From positions 6,361,690 through 6,425,689 of the forward strand of contig OZ038440.1 in assembly GCA_964036275.1 (NCBI GenBank): a stretch of 64,000 nt of DNA, given 5' to 3'. The stretch is from Litoditis marina (Eukaryota > Nematoda > Chromadorea > Rhabditida > Rhabditidae). The first letter of the stretch is position 1, and each line of letters begins with the position of its first letter. The notes under the pieces were generated by a model. That model saw only the letters and a list, made by a program, of their open reading frames with translations, did not search any database and was not told the origin of the DNA. The position numbers and the translations under genes are program-made. Shown piece by piece: positions 1-12,589 of this stretch.

Positions 1-293
1 AAACCGTTGTGGACACCGTACCATTGATTTTGTAAGCGGCGGGGTTTGGCGAGCGAACAGCTCGTCTGCGTATCATTGATCTACCCACTCTCTCGTCTGC
101 TGGCACGTAATCTACGACCACTCGCCCCGCATCGATCAATCAATCAAACCCTCTGCTGTCTTTATGGGGAAAATGGCGACTATATCTGACCGGAGTTGCA
201 TTGCAAATTGCAACACATTGCCTTTCGACTCCAACTACCGGTAAAATAGGCCACACCCACTTATGTTGCATCCACGTCTGGTATTTCACTTAC
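1..293. other. Left edge, no exon seen
   Basis: I see no coding exon here. It is part of intron 5 of receptor copy 1, whose last two exons must lie beyond the left edge. In the intact copies this intron is roughly 300-600 bp long, so their absence is expected and is not a sign of truncation. Confidence 0.5.
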
Positions 294-2530
294 CTGAAGA
301 GTGATTCGTGCTTCTTGTTTAGACATCCTTTTTTTCACCTGTAATAGATGATATAAAGACGCGGAATTTTTGCCAAAAGTTGAGCTCGAAACACGTAACA
401 ATAACCGAGTTCTTATTAAAAAGCAATGAGATAAAACCACAGACACAGACGGATCTACAGATTTAGGTTTTTTTCGGGAAAAGCATAAGTTCAGAATTAT
501 ACGCAACCTTGAACGTGATTCGGTAAGTGCATGACCAAACCGGGTGAGAAACCCACCAAACAGATGTGAAGCAGAATTGATCCGTAAGACACTAGAGATG
601 TGACAACCACAACAATGAGCAAGTATTCTTCAATTTCCTGAAGTCGCACAGAAATCTCCGGATCGTCATCGAGAGGCCACCAGTAAATAGACTTGGGGTA
701 GAAAATGTAGTTGATATTGGGATGAAGCCGGAAAACGAAGAAAACCACAAAAATAACGTAGCCAGTGAATGTGAGAACCTAAATTTGTTAACAATGCCAA
801 CAATGATAAAACTTGTTTATGGAACAATCACGTGCAATGTTAACGAGGTTGAACTATTATGTTCTGTTATCATGTAAGTTCGTGATTTACGTTATGTTAA
901 CTCCCAATCGGATCCCATATAAGCTTCTAGCAGTGTTGTGAGTCCGTGTGCTAGAAGATCCCGGAATCTTCATTCTATCCTGCGTCTCTCGCTCTGTCTC
1001 ACTATTTCTCGTGTCTGACCTTTTGGCGGGACGTAAGAGCAGAGAAATAGCGTTTGTTGAAGGAGACGCAGGATGGGATAAAGATGTCGGGATCTTCTAG
1101 CATACTTACTCTGGGAACACACAAGTTAAGTGTATCGTTGTGAAAACATACGTACCCTATTGTACACTTATTCTGTGCGGTATTTACTCATATGTTACCA
1201 ACAAAGTATAGTAGCATCTTGAATGTGAAGCTTGCACAAGACAAAATACGGCTAATTTCACAACTCTACATTGATCTATGATTCGCAGCTCCTTATCGTC
1301 TCTTTTCATATTTTCATCCTTTTCTCTGCGTTACAACTCAATCAATCAGCATTCGCCGAGGTTTGCTGATTGATCCGGCTTAGTGTCACTGTTCTCATTC
1401 CAATTGTCTATCTTCTCACTGTGTCTCACCATGGTGAGGTACTTTGACTGTAGAATAGAATACGACGGCAGAATCATTATTGTGAATCTATTGATGTTGA
1501 GATGTAGGATAAACCATATCATTCCCAAATACGAGGCGTCAATGAATGACCCCATTCCCTGAATTGAATTTTATCCTCGCATTGCTTGGATTTTATCATT
1601 CTTTGTTCTGATTGTGCGACTAGGAGGATAGAGATTTCTTGAACTCATTCTGGCGCAGAAATAATTCATCATAAATCTTATGAGATATCAGCATTAACCA
1701 TACCTCAGATAGTATTGAGTTGATTGATACGTTGCAGCAAAGAAAGTTTCCGAGAAGTTCGCCAGTTGTTTGAGAATTAGAAAAAGAATCGCGCAAGAGA
1801 ACTATTATATGAGGTTCTTGAGAGCTCGAAAAATTGTTAGGTAGTCCGTCTTAATTATGTAAGTGAAGAAGGAAGCCTGGTCTTGTGGTGGAACATGTTT
1901 TCTTCCAAGTATGAAACCAAACGTGCGAGACTAGCACCCACTTTGTGGAACCAAAACGGAACGCGTTTCCAATTTTCTCCAATTACCATCACCCCCGAAT
2001 AAAAGTGGGCGATCAGTTGTCCAATGTCCATGAAGCCGATATAAATCATGACCTGATAGACTGGCAGCTGACGGAACTCCGAGTTCTTCAGGATAACCTG
2101 AAAGTGTCTCCTCAGAAACTTGCTACCGTTGTCAAACCAAAATAGAGTGATGAAAGGTGCGTGGTCACGTGAGCTACATTGAACATTCAAATAGGTTGAT
2201 GTGGTGTAGGCTGGTGCGGTGGTGTAAACTGTTGTTGTATTTTGTAAACTGTTGTTGTTCACGTTTGTTGGTGTTGGATTTTTGATCGGGTTGGTTGGTC
2301 AGATTCATTGAGTATCAGTTTCATTGCCTCGACCACGAAACGCAGCCTGTGTATGGTGACTGGTGTCAACACTTGGTCAAAACAGCTCGTTCAATTATGT
2401 GGTATCAGACAAAGATTCTCACCACAATGATTGGGATATATATGGACAGAAATACTGTCGCTAACAATATGATCGAAGAGCCCATCCACGTATATGTTGT
2501 CTCAGAAGGTAGCGAATCGTCATACTCCAT
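294..2530 (-). CDS. Srt-like 7TM chemoreceptor, copy 1 (3' end outside window)
   Basis: This is probably a G-protein-coupled chemosensory receptor of a nematode serpentine family. Exons on the minus strand: 2530-2423 (ATG at 2530, TM1), 2097-1942 (TM2, motif MDIGQLIAH), 1558-1430 (TM3, ending LNINRFTIM), 778-557 (TM4-TM5, motif VSYGSILLHICL) and 338-294 (15-residue loop, SKQEARITLQ). All junctions are phase 0 with GT/AG ends. The visible part encodes 220 residues with no stop. Exons 6 and 7 (TM6, TM7, tail) lie left of the window. The ATG was chosen because MEYD aligns with the starts of copies 3 and 5. Family placement rests on overall resemblance to Srt proteins: the YxVM..xGxxDI block in TM2, the NRF-type end of TM3 and the NP..W..CNK end of TM7. 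Srx or another Srg-superfamily class cannot be excluded. Confidence 0.8.
950..1101. repeat. Hairpin MITE (GCTAGAAGATCCCGG family), copy in intron 3
   Basis: The two ends are inverted copies: GCTAGAAGATCCCGG at the left and CCGGGATCTTCTAGC-like at the right (one mismatch). The similarity continues inward through ATCCTGCGTCTC and GAGACGCAGGAT. Related full copies occur at 7013-7172 and 10091-10258, and degraded ones near 4440-4550, 40563-40661 and 63710-63806. No coding potential. Confidence 0.85.
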
Positions 2531-2923
2531 GACTGTACCAGCAGTTGGCCTGAGACCGTGGAACTATGATTGAAGGTCTGTTTCCACAGTCGATTTACGT
2601 TTCGTTCACCCATAAAGTAGTTCAAGATTAAAACACGTAACTAACGTAGAAACAAACTTCAAGACAAGAGAAACTTGGTCACATAGTTCGTAGTTTCACA
2701 TGAAGTGGACAAATAAACAAATCAGGTCGCAACTCAGTCAATCAACTATTTCCAGACTCTCTCCAGCATGAATGCTCATTAATGATGTTAGAAAGAGAGT
2801 TGAATTGAATCCCAGATTCGTCTCACGGTGTGAGTCGAAATAGTACGAGAGTCAGAAAAGCGCGCGCAATCTATTTTCATTCACGCTGAATCTCCGATTC
2901 ATCCGCAATTCACTCCTTTTGTG

Positions 2924-3020
2924 ACACAAATAACAGCAACAAGTCTCGTGGTTATCAGAAAATACTGCTTCCTGATTAAATTCAAGCGAGTTTTCAACAC
3001 GCTTAATTGTTTGAAGAAGG
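2924..3020 (-). promoter_or_regulatory. Conserved upstream block of receptor copy 1
   Basis: This stretch contains AACAGCAACAAGTCTCGTG and CTTCCTGATT, which recur about 0.2-3.4 kb upstream of each intact array copy (7764-7925, 12590-12772, 18608-18792, 26938-27119, 44210-44365). It may be a shared cis-regulatory module that duplicated with the genes. It could also be an ordinary part of the duplication unit. Copy 1 keeps only the first half clearly. Confidence 0.4.
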
Positions 3021-3606
3021 AGAAAGATTTAAGATTTATTTTATTCATAAACACCCGAACAACCGTGGAGAATTGTTCCGTAATCGCTGTGTCAGAATAG
3101 AACAGCTTATTGATGATGGATATTGGGCCAACTATTGATTTCAGTTACGACAAGTTAATAGAACTTACCCGTCGCTTCATTCATACTGGAGTTATATGAA
3201 AGCATACAATATTTTACAAAAAAAAGGTACAAAAAAGAAATGTCAATCATGGCTCAAAAACGGTGATATCTTTGTCATCGTACTGCATTTACAAGCGGGA
3301 TTAAATTTTGCTCTTCAATATTTGCGTCATGTGTGGGATGTAGGTTTATCGGAGGTTGTTGTGTGTCTGGAATAGTTTTCTTCTCATTTTTTTTGCAATC
3401 GCGCGTATATATTTTTGGTTACCACTAATTGTTGCTACTTGTGTAATCGACTTTATTATAGAACAGCGTTTTCCAGAACCTACAAACATCACATATTGCT
3501 GAACGAAATCAAGAAAACGGCGCCATCACAAGAAAAATACAACTATGGGAGTACAAACCAGAAACACAGAATGTACCGTTTTAGCCCGTCTTATAACTTT
3601 ACAGTA

Positions 3607-6600
3607 TCAATGTGGTTTCGGGACCACTTTCAACAGCTGAGGCGCTGCCACAGTTCTTCTGCTTTGCACGGTCAGCTCTTTCTGGTGAGCTCGAGAGCGG
3701 AAAAGATTCAGAATAGAGGATCGAAAACGCCTGGAACAACTGGGTTAGTATTCGATCGGAACGTTTGCTCGAACGAACGTCTCAGCAAAAAATTTGTTTC
3801 GTGAAGTGAGCTCAACGTGAACATAATTTACACAGAACGTCGACGGAAATCATTCAAACCCGCAGTTTGCATTATCAGCACATGGAGTGAAATTTGATTG
3901 GTAATAAGTAAACATCACGAAAACATTAAAACCAAAATATTGTCGCCATGAGAATTTTTCTGGAAAACCTTTGAACGACCTTGGAAGTAAAGTTTCATCG
4001 GAAACAATTGTCTCGAAAAAATTCCCTATAACTATCTTTCACTTGAGTTTGCATACAACTAGAGGAAAACCTACTTGTTGCAACTGATCCAGGCCATGGG
4101 ATTAATTCCATTCATGACGACCCACACAATCGTTGAAAAGTACTCGGTCATTATTGTTTCACGAGCGAAATTTGGACTGATAAACGACCACCAGACAAAT
4201 GCAAATGTGAAGTAACCCACAATTATGGAGGCCTGCAAGCAGCAATAGGTATAAAGTATGCTCCACGAAATTTTTACTTCACTAATTTAGACTTCTACGG
4301 AAATTCTTCTTCTTGGTGGAAAATGGTTGAAAACACAGTCAGAAATTAACCATGGAACTGTCAATACCCAATAAGAAAGATCATTTTTGTTCATTTAAAT
4401 ACACATTTCCGACATTTTTGTCTCTTCCTGCAACGCTCGTTTCATTCATCAGTTTGTGAGGCTCGATAACTTGCGGAATATAAGAGCAGAGAAATAGCGA
4501 GTGTTTTAGGAGACGCAGGTTGGGCTCTGGGATAATCCTTCAACGACAAAACTCGAGGACTAAGCGGTCGAAAATCAGCAAGTATTGCGGTAACAAACTA
4601 CGTACGAATTATCTAGCAATTTCATTAACTTCAACCACAGTTCGGCCGCAGTTTCGAAAACTGACGCGCGGCGTTTATTGTCTGAGCCTGGCCTGAATTA
4701 AGCCACGCCCCCTTATTCAGCCATCTCTCGGGTATGACATGGGAGATTACATCTCAAAACGTGGAAGGATGAAATGAAAAAGCCACGAAAGATTACTAAA
4801 GAGTGTCGTCTCCCAGCCCGCGTTTTGTTATACTCTAACCTGAATGGTTATTGCTGCTTCCTGTTTGGACATCCGTTGTTTTGTCTGTCAAAAATTATTC
4901 GTTGGTATACTCGACGCCATGTTCGAGTCCGCTTTGTGATAGAATTTCAGAATTGAATACAAACATCCTATCGTTTTTGATCACTTATACATGAGTCAAA
5001 ACAGCAACTTAGCATCTTAAAGGACTATACTTTTTCTAGTTTTGCCATACTGCTAAAATCAAACTCGGATCAAAATGTAGTACTCTTCCATTCACAACCC
5101 ACTCACCAGAAAAGCAATATGAATAAGAATTGAGCCGTAAGATATGAGAGATGTGACCACAACGACAATAATCAAGCCTTCTTCTATGTACTGGAGATCC
5201 TCTGAAAATTCCGGGTCCGTGAGAGGGGGCCACCACGCCATCAGTTCCAGATGGAAAAGGAAGTTAACCTCGGGATGAAGTCGAAGAACGAGGAAAATCA
5301 CAACTATGCCGTAGCCAATCAGGGTGAGTGCCTGAATTTGACAATAAATGAATCTGCTTCATACTGTTAGTCAATTGCACTGTCACGTGAAACACGTCGA
5401 ACACAGCAGAACTCAGAAACGTAAATGGACAAAGTGTACGATGCCTCATTAGAATGCTAACTTCACGCGACTGTTCAATTCACTTCTAGTATAAGTAAAT
5501 GAACAAACCACGTAAGACGTAAACGTACATGCAAGATGCAGTACATTTCACTCGTTTATGTACACTAATCATAATTATCAGAGAACCGAGGTTTTGGTGA
5601 CCTAACCGAGAATTCCATCGCAACTTTGCAAAGGGAAGAATTGTGTCTCCCACTAATTGCTACACTGAAGCGTAAACGCAAGTAGATTAGTAGTAAGAAC
5701 ACATAAGTGCTGTGGAAAGAAGCAAAAAAATACTAGTACTATTCTACAGTACTTTCGTTTCGAGAAAACGTGTTAGTTTGCCCAAGTAGAATGTGTTATG
5801 TGTATTATGTGTACCACGAATTCAACCGCGCAATTCCCACTCATTACAAGTTTCTGAGAGTACCCACCACGGCGAATAACTTGGACTGAAAAATAGAATG
5901 CTTCGACAAGAGCATAATTGTAAACCTGTTGATGTTGAGATAAAGAATGAACCATATCATTCCCATATGCGTGGCATCAATGAAAGATCCCATTCCCTGT
6001 AAAGTTGTTTAATCCACAAAAACCTCAACAATAATCGAAATCAATATCAAACATATCGAATTTTAACTACCATACAAACAACCTCTGTTAACATTATTTC
6101 TGATGCACTATAGTTGAAGGTTCGAACAAAACTGTTTCATTCCAACAGAAACTGAACAACTCGTTTATGTTGAAGGAAGGAGATTAACATCTATGTTAAT
6201 AACTTGTTGTTCTTTGGGAATCCAATCTTCACCAACTAACTTTGTTGAGCCAAAACGGAACGCGTTCCCCATTTTTGCCAATCATCAAGATCCCGGAGAA
6301 CAGATGGGCAATCAGTTGTCCTATATCCATGAATCCAATATGCATCATGACTCGGTAGACCGGAAGCTCACGGAACTCCGAGTTTGTTGTCAGCAGCTAG
6401 AAGAACATTCCGAAACACTCGACTTTGAAACGTGATCCGGGCAATTGCACAGTATTTGATAACAGTGTCACGTGAGTCATATGTTCAGACTGACAAGAAA
6501 TTTATTCGCGTTCCATCACTTGACTTTTGACCTTGTCCGATGATGCACTACTTGCCGATTTAACTATTTTTCTACCTAGAACGTTGTTCTCATGATGACT

Positions 6601-6830
6601 TGCTAACGATGCAGGTGAAATGCGAACCACCACGGTCTCTCACAATATCTGAAATTTACCACGGAATAACAGAGTTCAATCGGTGAAATTGGTTTCATAA
6701 ATCTCACCACCATGATCGGAAAGTATAGTAACAGGAGTATAGTTGATAGAAGTACAATCGAGGAACCCAACCATGAGTATGTTGTTTCAGAAAGCACGAG
6801 GATGCCATACTCCTCGACCAAAGAAGTCAT
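3607..6830 (-). CDS. Srt-like 7TM chemoreceptor, copy 2 (intact)
   Basis: Seven exons on the minus strand: 6830-6708, 6396-6241, 5996-5868, 5331-5107, 4884-4840, 4232-4075 and 3730-3607, giving about 319 residues without internal stops. Exon 6 encodes TM6 and TM7 and ends NGINPMAWISCNK. Its donor follows the first two bases of the K codon, so an unspliced reading stops at once and misses the tail. Exon 7 starts RFRSS and ends with a conserved cytosolic tail motif (APQLLKVVPK) before TGA. The start differs from its neighbours: the array-typical ATG is replaced by GAG, and an ATG four codons upstream (MTSLVEEYG) is the only in-frame candidate I see. TM1 has the same hydrophobic pattern as the paralogues. 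Likely a plasma-membrane (ciliary) chemoreceptor; the ligand is unknown. Confidence 0.85.
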
Positions 6831-7012
6831 AGGTGTGGAGTCTGCAAAACATTTTACTGAACGTCTCCAAGAGATTAACGTTCTCTTAGAAAATTCTGCT
6901 GACTGCCGGCGCTACGCTCTTTTTTTGATAACTCCATACAGCTGGCCGGCTCGCAAACGCATCATGCACCCGGCACACAAAATGGGAAGGACAAAATTAG
7001 AACATTAGAGCA

Positions 7013-7172
7013 CGTATGCTAACAGATCCCGGCACCTTCATCCCATTCTGTGTCTCTCGCTCTGCCTCACTATTTCTCGTCTCTCACATCTCGGGGATGG
7101 AAGAGCAAAGAAATACCGTATATTTGAGGAGACGCAGGATAAGATGAAGGTGCCGGGATCTTCTAGCATACG
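7013..7172. repeat. Hairpin MITE (GCTAGAAGATCCCGG family)
   Basis: Inverted ends CGTATGCTA and TAGCATACG enclose GATCCCGGCACCTTCATCC at the left and its inverted counterpart at the right. This is the same family as 950-1101 and 10091-10258. It lies between copy 2 and its upstream block. Confidence 0.85.
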
Positions 7173-7763
7173 TACTCAGATTTGCCAGGTGCTGTAGCTA
7201 TACTTGCGCCAGGTATGCTCGTTAGTGACGTGCTGCGATGTCGATGAAAACACATCCCAACTACCACTCCTACGCTCATGTTTCTACTAATCATTCGAAC
7301 ACGAGCATTGTAGATTCTATCATTCAAGTTAGAACGATGGTCGGGGTGAAAATAAGGGGAAAAATAACCACCCTACTACGCCTCACTCATAACCAACAAA
7401 CAACCCCCCCCCCCCAAATAGTCGTTTGAACACATCTAAATCTTGTTCAAGAGGTTGTAGAAACACGATTAAACAACAGTAATGCCAATTTCGGGGAGTT
7501 TCCCGTTTTATTCACTCTTAAATTACACGGAAAGCCTCTAAATTGAACTGTGTCACAAGTATGATTTAGACTACATCAGCGAACAGATAATGAGTCAATT
7601 TATTCTGTTTATGGAACAAACCTCCGTAATTGTACAGACCGATGCAGCTTCGACCGAACAAATAATTTAATGGAACATTACAGTGTATTCCAACTTGTGG
7701 AAAATTATAGGAGTCCACGAAAAGCGTTGATGGCGTGAGATTAAACTTAAAATAATTTCAATG

Positions 7764-7925
7764 TAAAAAGACAGCAGTAAGACTCGTGATAGTAGAAAAT
7801 ATTTGCTCCCTGATTGAATTTTGTCGCCTCGTTAGTTACTCGCCCAACGTAATTGCTTTTTTTGAAAATTCAGACCGAAGATTGGTATAATACATCTGGC
7901 TCACAACGTGCGCCGTTGTTATTAA
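7764..7925 (-). promoter_or_regulatory. Conserved upstream block of receptor copy 2
   Basis: The block contains GACAGCAGTAAGACTCGTGA, CCTGATTGAATTTTGTCGCC, CAACGTAATTGC and TTGGTATAATACATC in this order. The same order and spacing recur at 18608-18792 and 44210-44365, and in part at 12590-12772 and 26938-27119. The gene starts at 6830, about 930 bp away; a hairpin MITE accounts for part of that distance. TAATTG matches a homeodomain core, but this is only suggestive. Confidence 0.5.
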
Positions 7926-8089
7926 ATTAAAATATACTGTACTGCGACAAATAAACTACATCATCAAAAAAGTCAAAGATGGGGTTACAAGTCACCTAGA
8001 CTACCGTAATTCAAATCATCCGTATCGTGAAGATATGACTAAATCAAAAACATGACCAAATTTGGGCTAGCGTCACCAACGCTATGCAT

Positions 8090-8510
8090 TAGGGTTGTTA
8101 ATCGAGTGGAAAATTTCGAGTATTTCGAGTTTTCGAAATTTTGAGTTTTTCGAGTTTCGAGTATTTCGAGTTTTCAGAAATGTCGAGTTTTTCGAGTTTC
8201 GAGTTTCTAGAAATTTCGAGTTTTTCGATTTTCGAGTTTTTCGAGTTTCAGAAATTTTGAGTTTTTCGAGTTTCGATACTCGAATTTTCGAATTTTCGAA
8301 TTCTAGTTGAACTCGAAACTCGAATTTTCGAGTTTTTCGAGTTCGAGTTTTCTGAATTTCGAGTTTTTCGAGTTTGAGTTTTCTGAATTTCGAGTTTTTC
8401 GAGTTTTTCGAGTTTTTAGAAATTTCGAGTTTTTCGAGTTTTTAGAAATTTCGAGTTTTTCGAGTTCTGAAATTTTTGAACTCGAAACTCGAATTTTTTC
8501 AACAACCCTA
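8090..8510. mobile_element. hAT-type non-autonomous element filled with TTTTTCGAG repeats
   Basis: The element starts TAGGGTTGTT and ends AACAACCCTA (perfect 10-bp inverted ends). It is flanked by the direct 8-bp duplication CTATGCAT at 8082-8089 and 8511-8518. Both features are typical of hAT transposition. The interior is almost entirely degenerate repeats of TTTTTCGAG with short variations such as TTTAGAAATTTCGAG. No transposase. A second member of 517 bp lies at 28350-28866. Long open frames inside are repeat artefacts. Confidence 0.9.
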
Positions 8511-9187
8511 CTATGCATGGACGAGCCTAAGCGTTATCGGGATTCTGAAACCGTTGTGGACAGCGTATGGTCTGATTATTTACATGCAAGAATGTGAGAT
8601 ACACAGATCGGAGCAATTATTCAGGAACAGAAAAAAACGGAATCGGAGCAATTATTCAAACGAGGAAAAAACGTGATCCTCCAATTCCCAGCGCCCTCTG
8701 GCGCCAACCACATCTTCACACACCGCCCAGTCATACGGGAGTTGAATTAATCTTGTACTGTATGTATTGTATTGTATAAGGAACCAAGACATTGAAACAG
8801 GCATGTATGAACACTTTTGTAATGACCGGAATAACCTACACATTCTATATCACCGCAACCCAACAGACTACCGGTAACATAACGGAACATTATATTCATT
8901 GAAACACAGCAATAATCTCAGATTCATCGCGATAGAACAAAAAAAAAGTTGTTGAGATTGTACTTGTGGCGAGTTTCAAATCAACTCACAATTATTTTGT
9001 AATTACACGGTGCTTTTTATGGTGATAATACACATTAAGTTTCAACAACCTGAATTGATTCGTGATTATATCGCAGGTGTGAATCGTTGCAAAACAAAAC
9101 GTTCAGGATCCTGTTTTTTCGTGTAGGCCAATATTTGTTCTAGTTAAATTGGGTGCTTCAATGGATGAAAACTTTGACTTTGGACTT

Positions 9188-12100
9188 TCAATGCTTTTTG
9201 GGAACAACTTTGAGAAGTTGAGGCGCTGACACGGTTTTTCTGGTTTGCACGGATATTTCGTTCTGTTGTGGAGTCGAGATGAAGACAAGGCTCAGAAATG
9301 AGGAACGAATACGCCTGAAACAACGTGGCGCTAAAAATCCTGAATCATTTTCCTAATTATTTTGGTAGATTTGCTAAAACATCCCCATAGTTTCATCTCG
9401 ACCTGTTTTTCTGTGTTTTCACAGAAAAACTCTGAAGTTTCTTTGTTTCAATTTTGATCTCGGAATACAACATTGATGAGATAAATTGTACTTGATACTC
9501 TTTTGACTTCTTGCGGCCGATAAACGTGAAACCTACTTGTTGCAAATCAACCACGCGACAGGGTTTATTCCGTTCATGAATACCCAAACAAGTGTTGAGA
9601 AGTATTCAGTAATCACGGTTTCAAAGTAGAAGAGCGGACCGATATGGGACCAATAAACATAGGCGAAAGCAAAGTAACCAACTATGATGGAAGCCTGAAA
9701 CTTAAGACTGTAGTTAAATTTTCGCAAAACAGGGCAAAATACACCATAACAGATTTATATCAGAAAAAGTGAATGGTGTGCAATATACACTTACATGGCG
9801 ACATATATACATGACGCCTGCTAGCTATTTCATAACTTGTTACTAGCAAATACGTTGCTGGTTACAAGTCGCGAATACCAAGTTGTGAGAAGAAGAATGT
9901 TCTCTGATGTGTCAGACAACATATCGAATTTGACTCCAAACACCGCTTTATTTAGCCACGCCCACTTATCTCCCATCCAAGTCCGTAAATTCACTGACCT
10001 GAATGGTGATTCGTGCTTCCTGTTTGGACATTTTTTGTTTTACCTGTAATAGGTGTTTGGAATTGAATAGTTTAGGGATTGTCCAGGGTACGTATGCTAC
10101 AAGATCTCGGCACATTCATCCCATCCTGCGTCTTCTACAACATTTTCTCTGCTCTTTTCTCTGCTTTTACATCTCGCCGGGATGTAAGAGTCGATTAATT
10201 GTAAGGCAGGGCGAGAGACGTAGGATGGGATGAAGGTGCCGGGATCTTCTAGCATACGTACTCAGAGCTCAGTTTTAGTTTGAGCTCGATACACGCAGAT
10301 GAGTGGGTAAATATATACCACTTAGGTTATCTTCGGAGTAAGCAACAATATAAAAACAAAGGCTAATTTTTCTGTCTCGGTAAGTTTAGTAGGTTGGGAA
10401 ATTGGGAAAAATGATAGTCACCAACATTGAAAACCTCACCAAACAAATGTGAAGCAGAATTGACCCGTAAGACACTAGAGATGTGATTACAACAACAATA
10501 ATCAACGATTCTTCAATGTTCTGGAGTTGCACAGAAATCTCCGGATCATCCTCTAGAGGCCACCAGAAAATGAATTTGGGGTAGAAAATATAGTTGATAT
10601 CGGGATGGAGTCGCAACACAAAGAAAACCACGAATATGACGTAGCCAATGATTGTAAGAAACTGAACACTTGTTTTTACAGTCCTAATAATGAGAACACT
10701 ACAAGTAGACGGACGTGATATGTTAACAGATAGTAACAACTATGTACTGTATTATCGCATATCGACGAATACGAAAAGTGTATAGTCCCGGTCATTCCCA
10801 CTGAGACTTGGCAGCGAGCCAATGAATATTCCAAGCGACTTTTAACCACTTTTGTTTCCCAATAAACTGCAAATTGCTGTTAGGTTGTTCAGTTTCCTGA
10901 GAAGTTTCAGGTTGTTCAGTTTCATAAGAAACAAGTCAATGTAAAAATCGTTGGAAAACCTATATTTGATCTGAGAAATAGTCATAAGAAAATCTTGGCA
11001 CGATGCCAATTGGTCTCAGTGGGAATGAAACGAACTATAACACCCAATATGATAAAACTGGGCTAGCACTGCTCCTAAAAATCGCTCAGAGATTTTTCTC
11101 GTGTTACAATATCAACTCGGTGTATAGTGTCCTCAATATATACTCTCCAAATTTTGACAAAGAAACACTCCTCACTTTGTCAAAATGTGCGCGTTTAATC
11201 AGACTTTTGTCATGTGTTTGATTCCAATTGTCTACTTTGGTTAGCTGAAACTTACCACGGTGAGACATTTTGACTGCAGAATAGAGTACTTCGGTAGAAT
11301 CATTATTGTGAATCGATTTATGTTGAGATAAAGAATGAACCATATCATTCCCAAATATGAGGCATCAATAAATGACCCCATTCCCTGAATGGAAGTTTAT
11401 CCACGTTGTGTGGGTAGGTCAATCGACAAATATGGCGTTCAGAATGATCACCTCATGAATATTTTGTCCTCAAATGCTCTCAACATTGCGTTGAATGATT
11501 TGCTACATCATCATGTAAAGCTACATCATGGAAAGTTCGCCAAAGGTTCATGTTGATGAATTTCTCATGGAAATTTCATTGTGAACTTCTTATGAGGTTG
11601 GAGGGATTGTTACGCCCGCCAGCTCTAACTGCTCTAGTGAAAACGGAAAAATATTATTCCGGCCGCTCGGAACTGGCACCAACTTTAAATATCACTTCCC
11701 CGATTCAAGGAGTTCCTGCGTGTCACTGGATGCCAATCGTTAATTTGAAAAGACAGTATGACTTCTTCAGATGAAAGAATGCAACAGATCCGGTTTGTTT
11801 ATGGTTACTTTTCCGTATATGATGATCGAGGATGTTGCTTTTCAAGCATGGAACCATGGGTGCGCGCAAACCTACTTTATTAAACCAAAACGGAACACGC
11901 TCCTCATTTTTGCCAATCATCATGACTCCTGAGTATGAATGAGCGATCAGTTGTCCGATGTCCATGAAACCGATATGAATCATGACCTGATAGACTGGCA
12001 GCTGACGGAACTCTGAGTTCTTTATGATAACCTGGAAGAGTCACTTTGAAAGCTGCAACCGTTGAAAGATAGTAAATAGAGCTGCGGTTGTTTTAAGTAG

Positions 12101-12339
12101 ATTGGTCTAGGTTGGTGGTTGATGGTTGTCCAAGGTTTTTTGCCTCCACCCCGGATAGGTGATTAATGGTGCCAACCATTCTGGTAAGAATAACTAACTA
12201 TGTTAAATGATGTAATTTGCAGAAACCTTACCACAATTATCGGTATGTATATGGACAAAAGTACTGTGGTCAAAAGTATAATCGAAGATCCCATCCACGC
12301 ATATGTTGTCTCAGAGAGTAGTGGCACGTCATACTCCAT
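9188..12339 (-). CDS. Srt-like 7TM chemoreceptor, copy 3 (intact)
   Basis: Seven exons: 12339-12232, 12031-11876, 11384-11256, 10661-10440, 10043-9999, 9694-9537 and 9314-9188, giving about 314 residues. The frame is open throughout and every boundary has GT/AG. Visible landmarks are MEYDVPLLSETTY at the N terminus, MDIGQLIAH in TM2, LNINRFTIMIL at the end of TM3, SYGSILLHICL in TM5, SKQEARITIQ in the loop before TM6, NGINPVAWLICNK in TM7 and the tail APQLLKVVPKKH. Exon 4 and most of exon 6 are very close to copy 5, so copies 3 and 5 are probably the youngest pair. A hairpin MITE sits in intron 4 (10091-10258) and another TIR element in intron 3 (10781-11039). Confidence 0.88.
10091..10258. 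repeat. Hairpin MITE (GCTAGAAGATCCCGG family), in intron 4 of copy 3
   Basis: Starts CGTATGCTACAAGATC and ends GATCTTCTAGCATACG, with inverted similarity continuing through CCATCCTGCGTC and GACGTAGGATGGG. Same family as 950-1101 and 7013-7172. Confidence 0.85.
10781..11039. repeat. TIR element, TATAGT...TCATTCCCACTGAGAC family, copy A
   Basis: The left end carries GTCATTCCCACTGAGAC; the right end carries the inverted form GTCTCAGTGGGAATGA. The outermost bases are TATAGT and ACTATA, which suits a Tc1/mariner-type TA target. A second copy in the opposite orientation is at 17959-18191. A partial copy begins near 31303 (ATAGTTCCCGCCATTCCG). It lies in intron 3 of receptor copy 3. Confidence 0.8.
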
Positions 12340-12589
12340 GGTAATACCCACCACTTTGCCTGAATATGTCAATCTTTAGTTATACATTGGTACTCTTTCC
12401 TATTCAGTTCCTGTTTTCATACCAATAACTGAGTTCAAGAATGGAACGGACCTTTTGAAAACCAACGTGAAAATGAAAAAAGTAGTTTCACATGAGGTGG
12501 ACAATTTAATACGCGAAACGACGGTTGAAACTCAATGAACCAACTTTTTTTCCAGCCATGCTGTAGGATAAAAACAACATAAATGATGT

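Noticed and set aside
8095..8597. Long overlapping open frames on both strands
   Set aside because: They are translations of the TTTTTCGAG repeat inside a hAT-type element; the repeat contains no stop in several frames.
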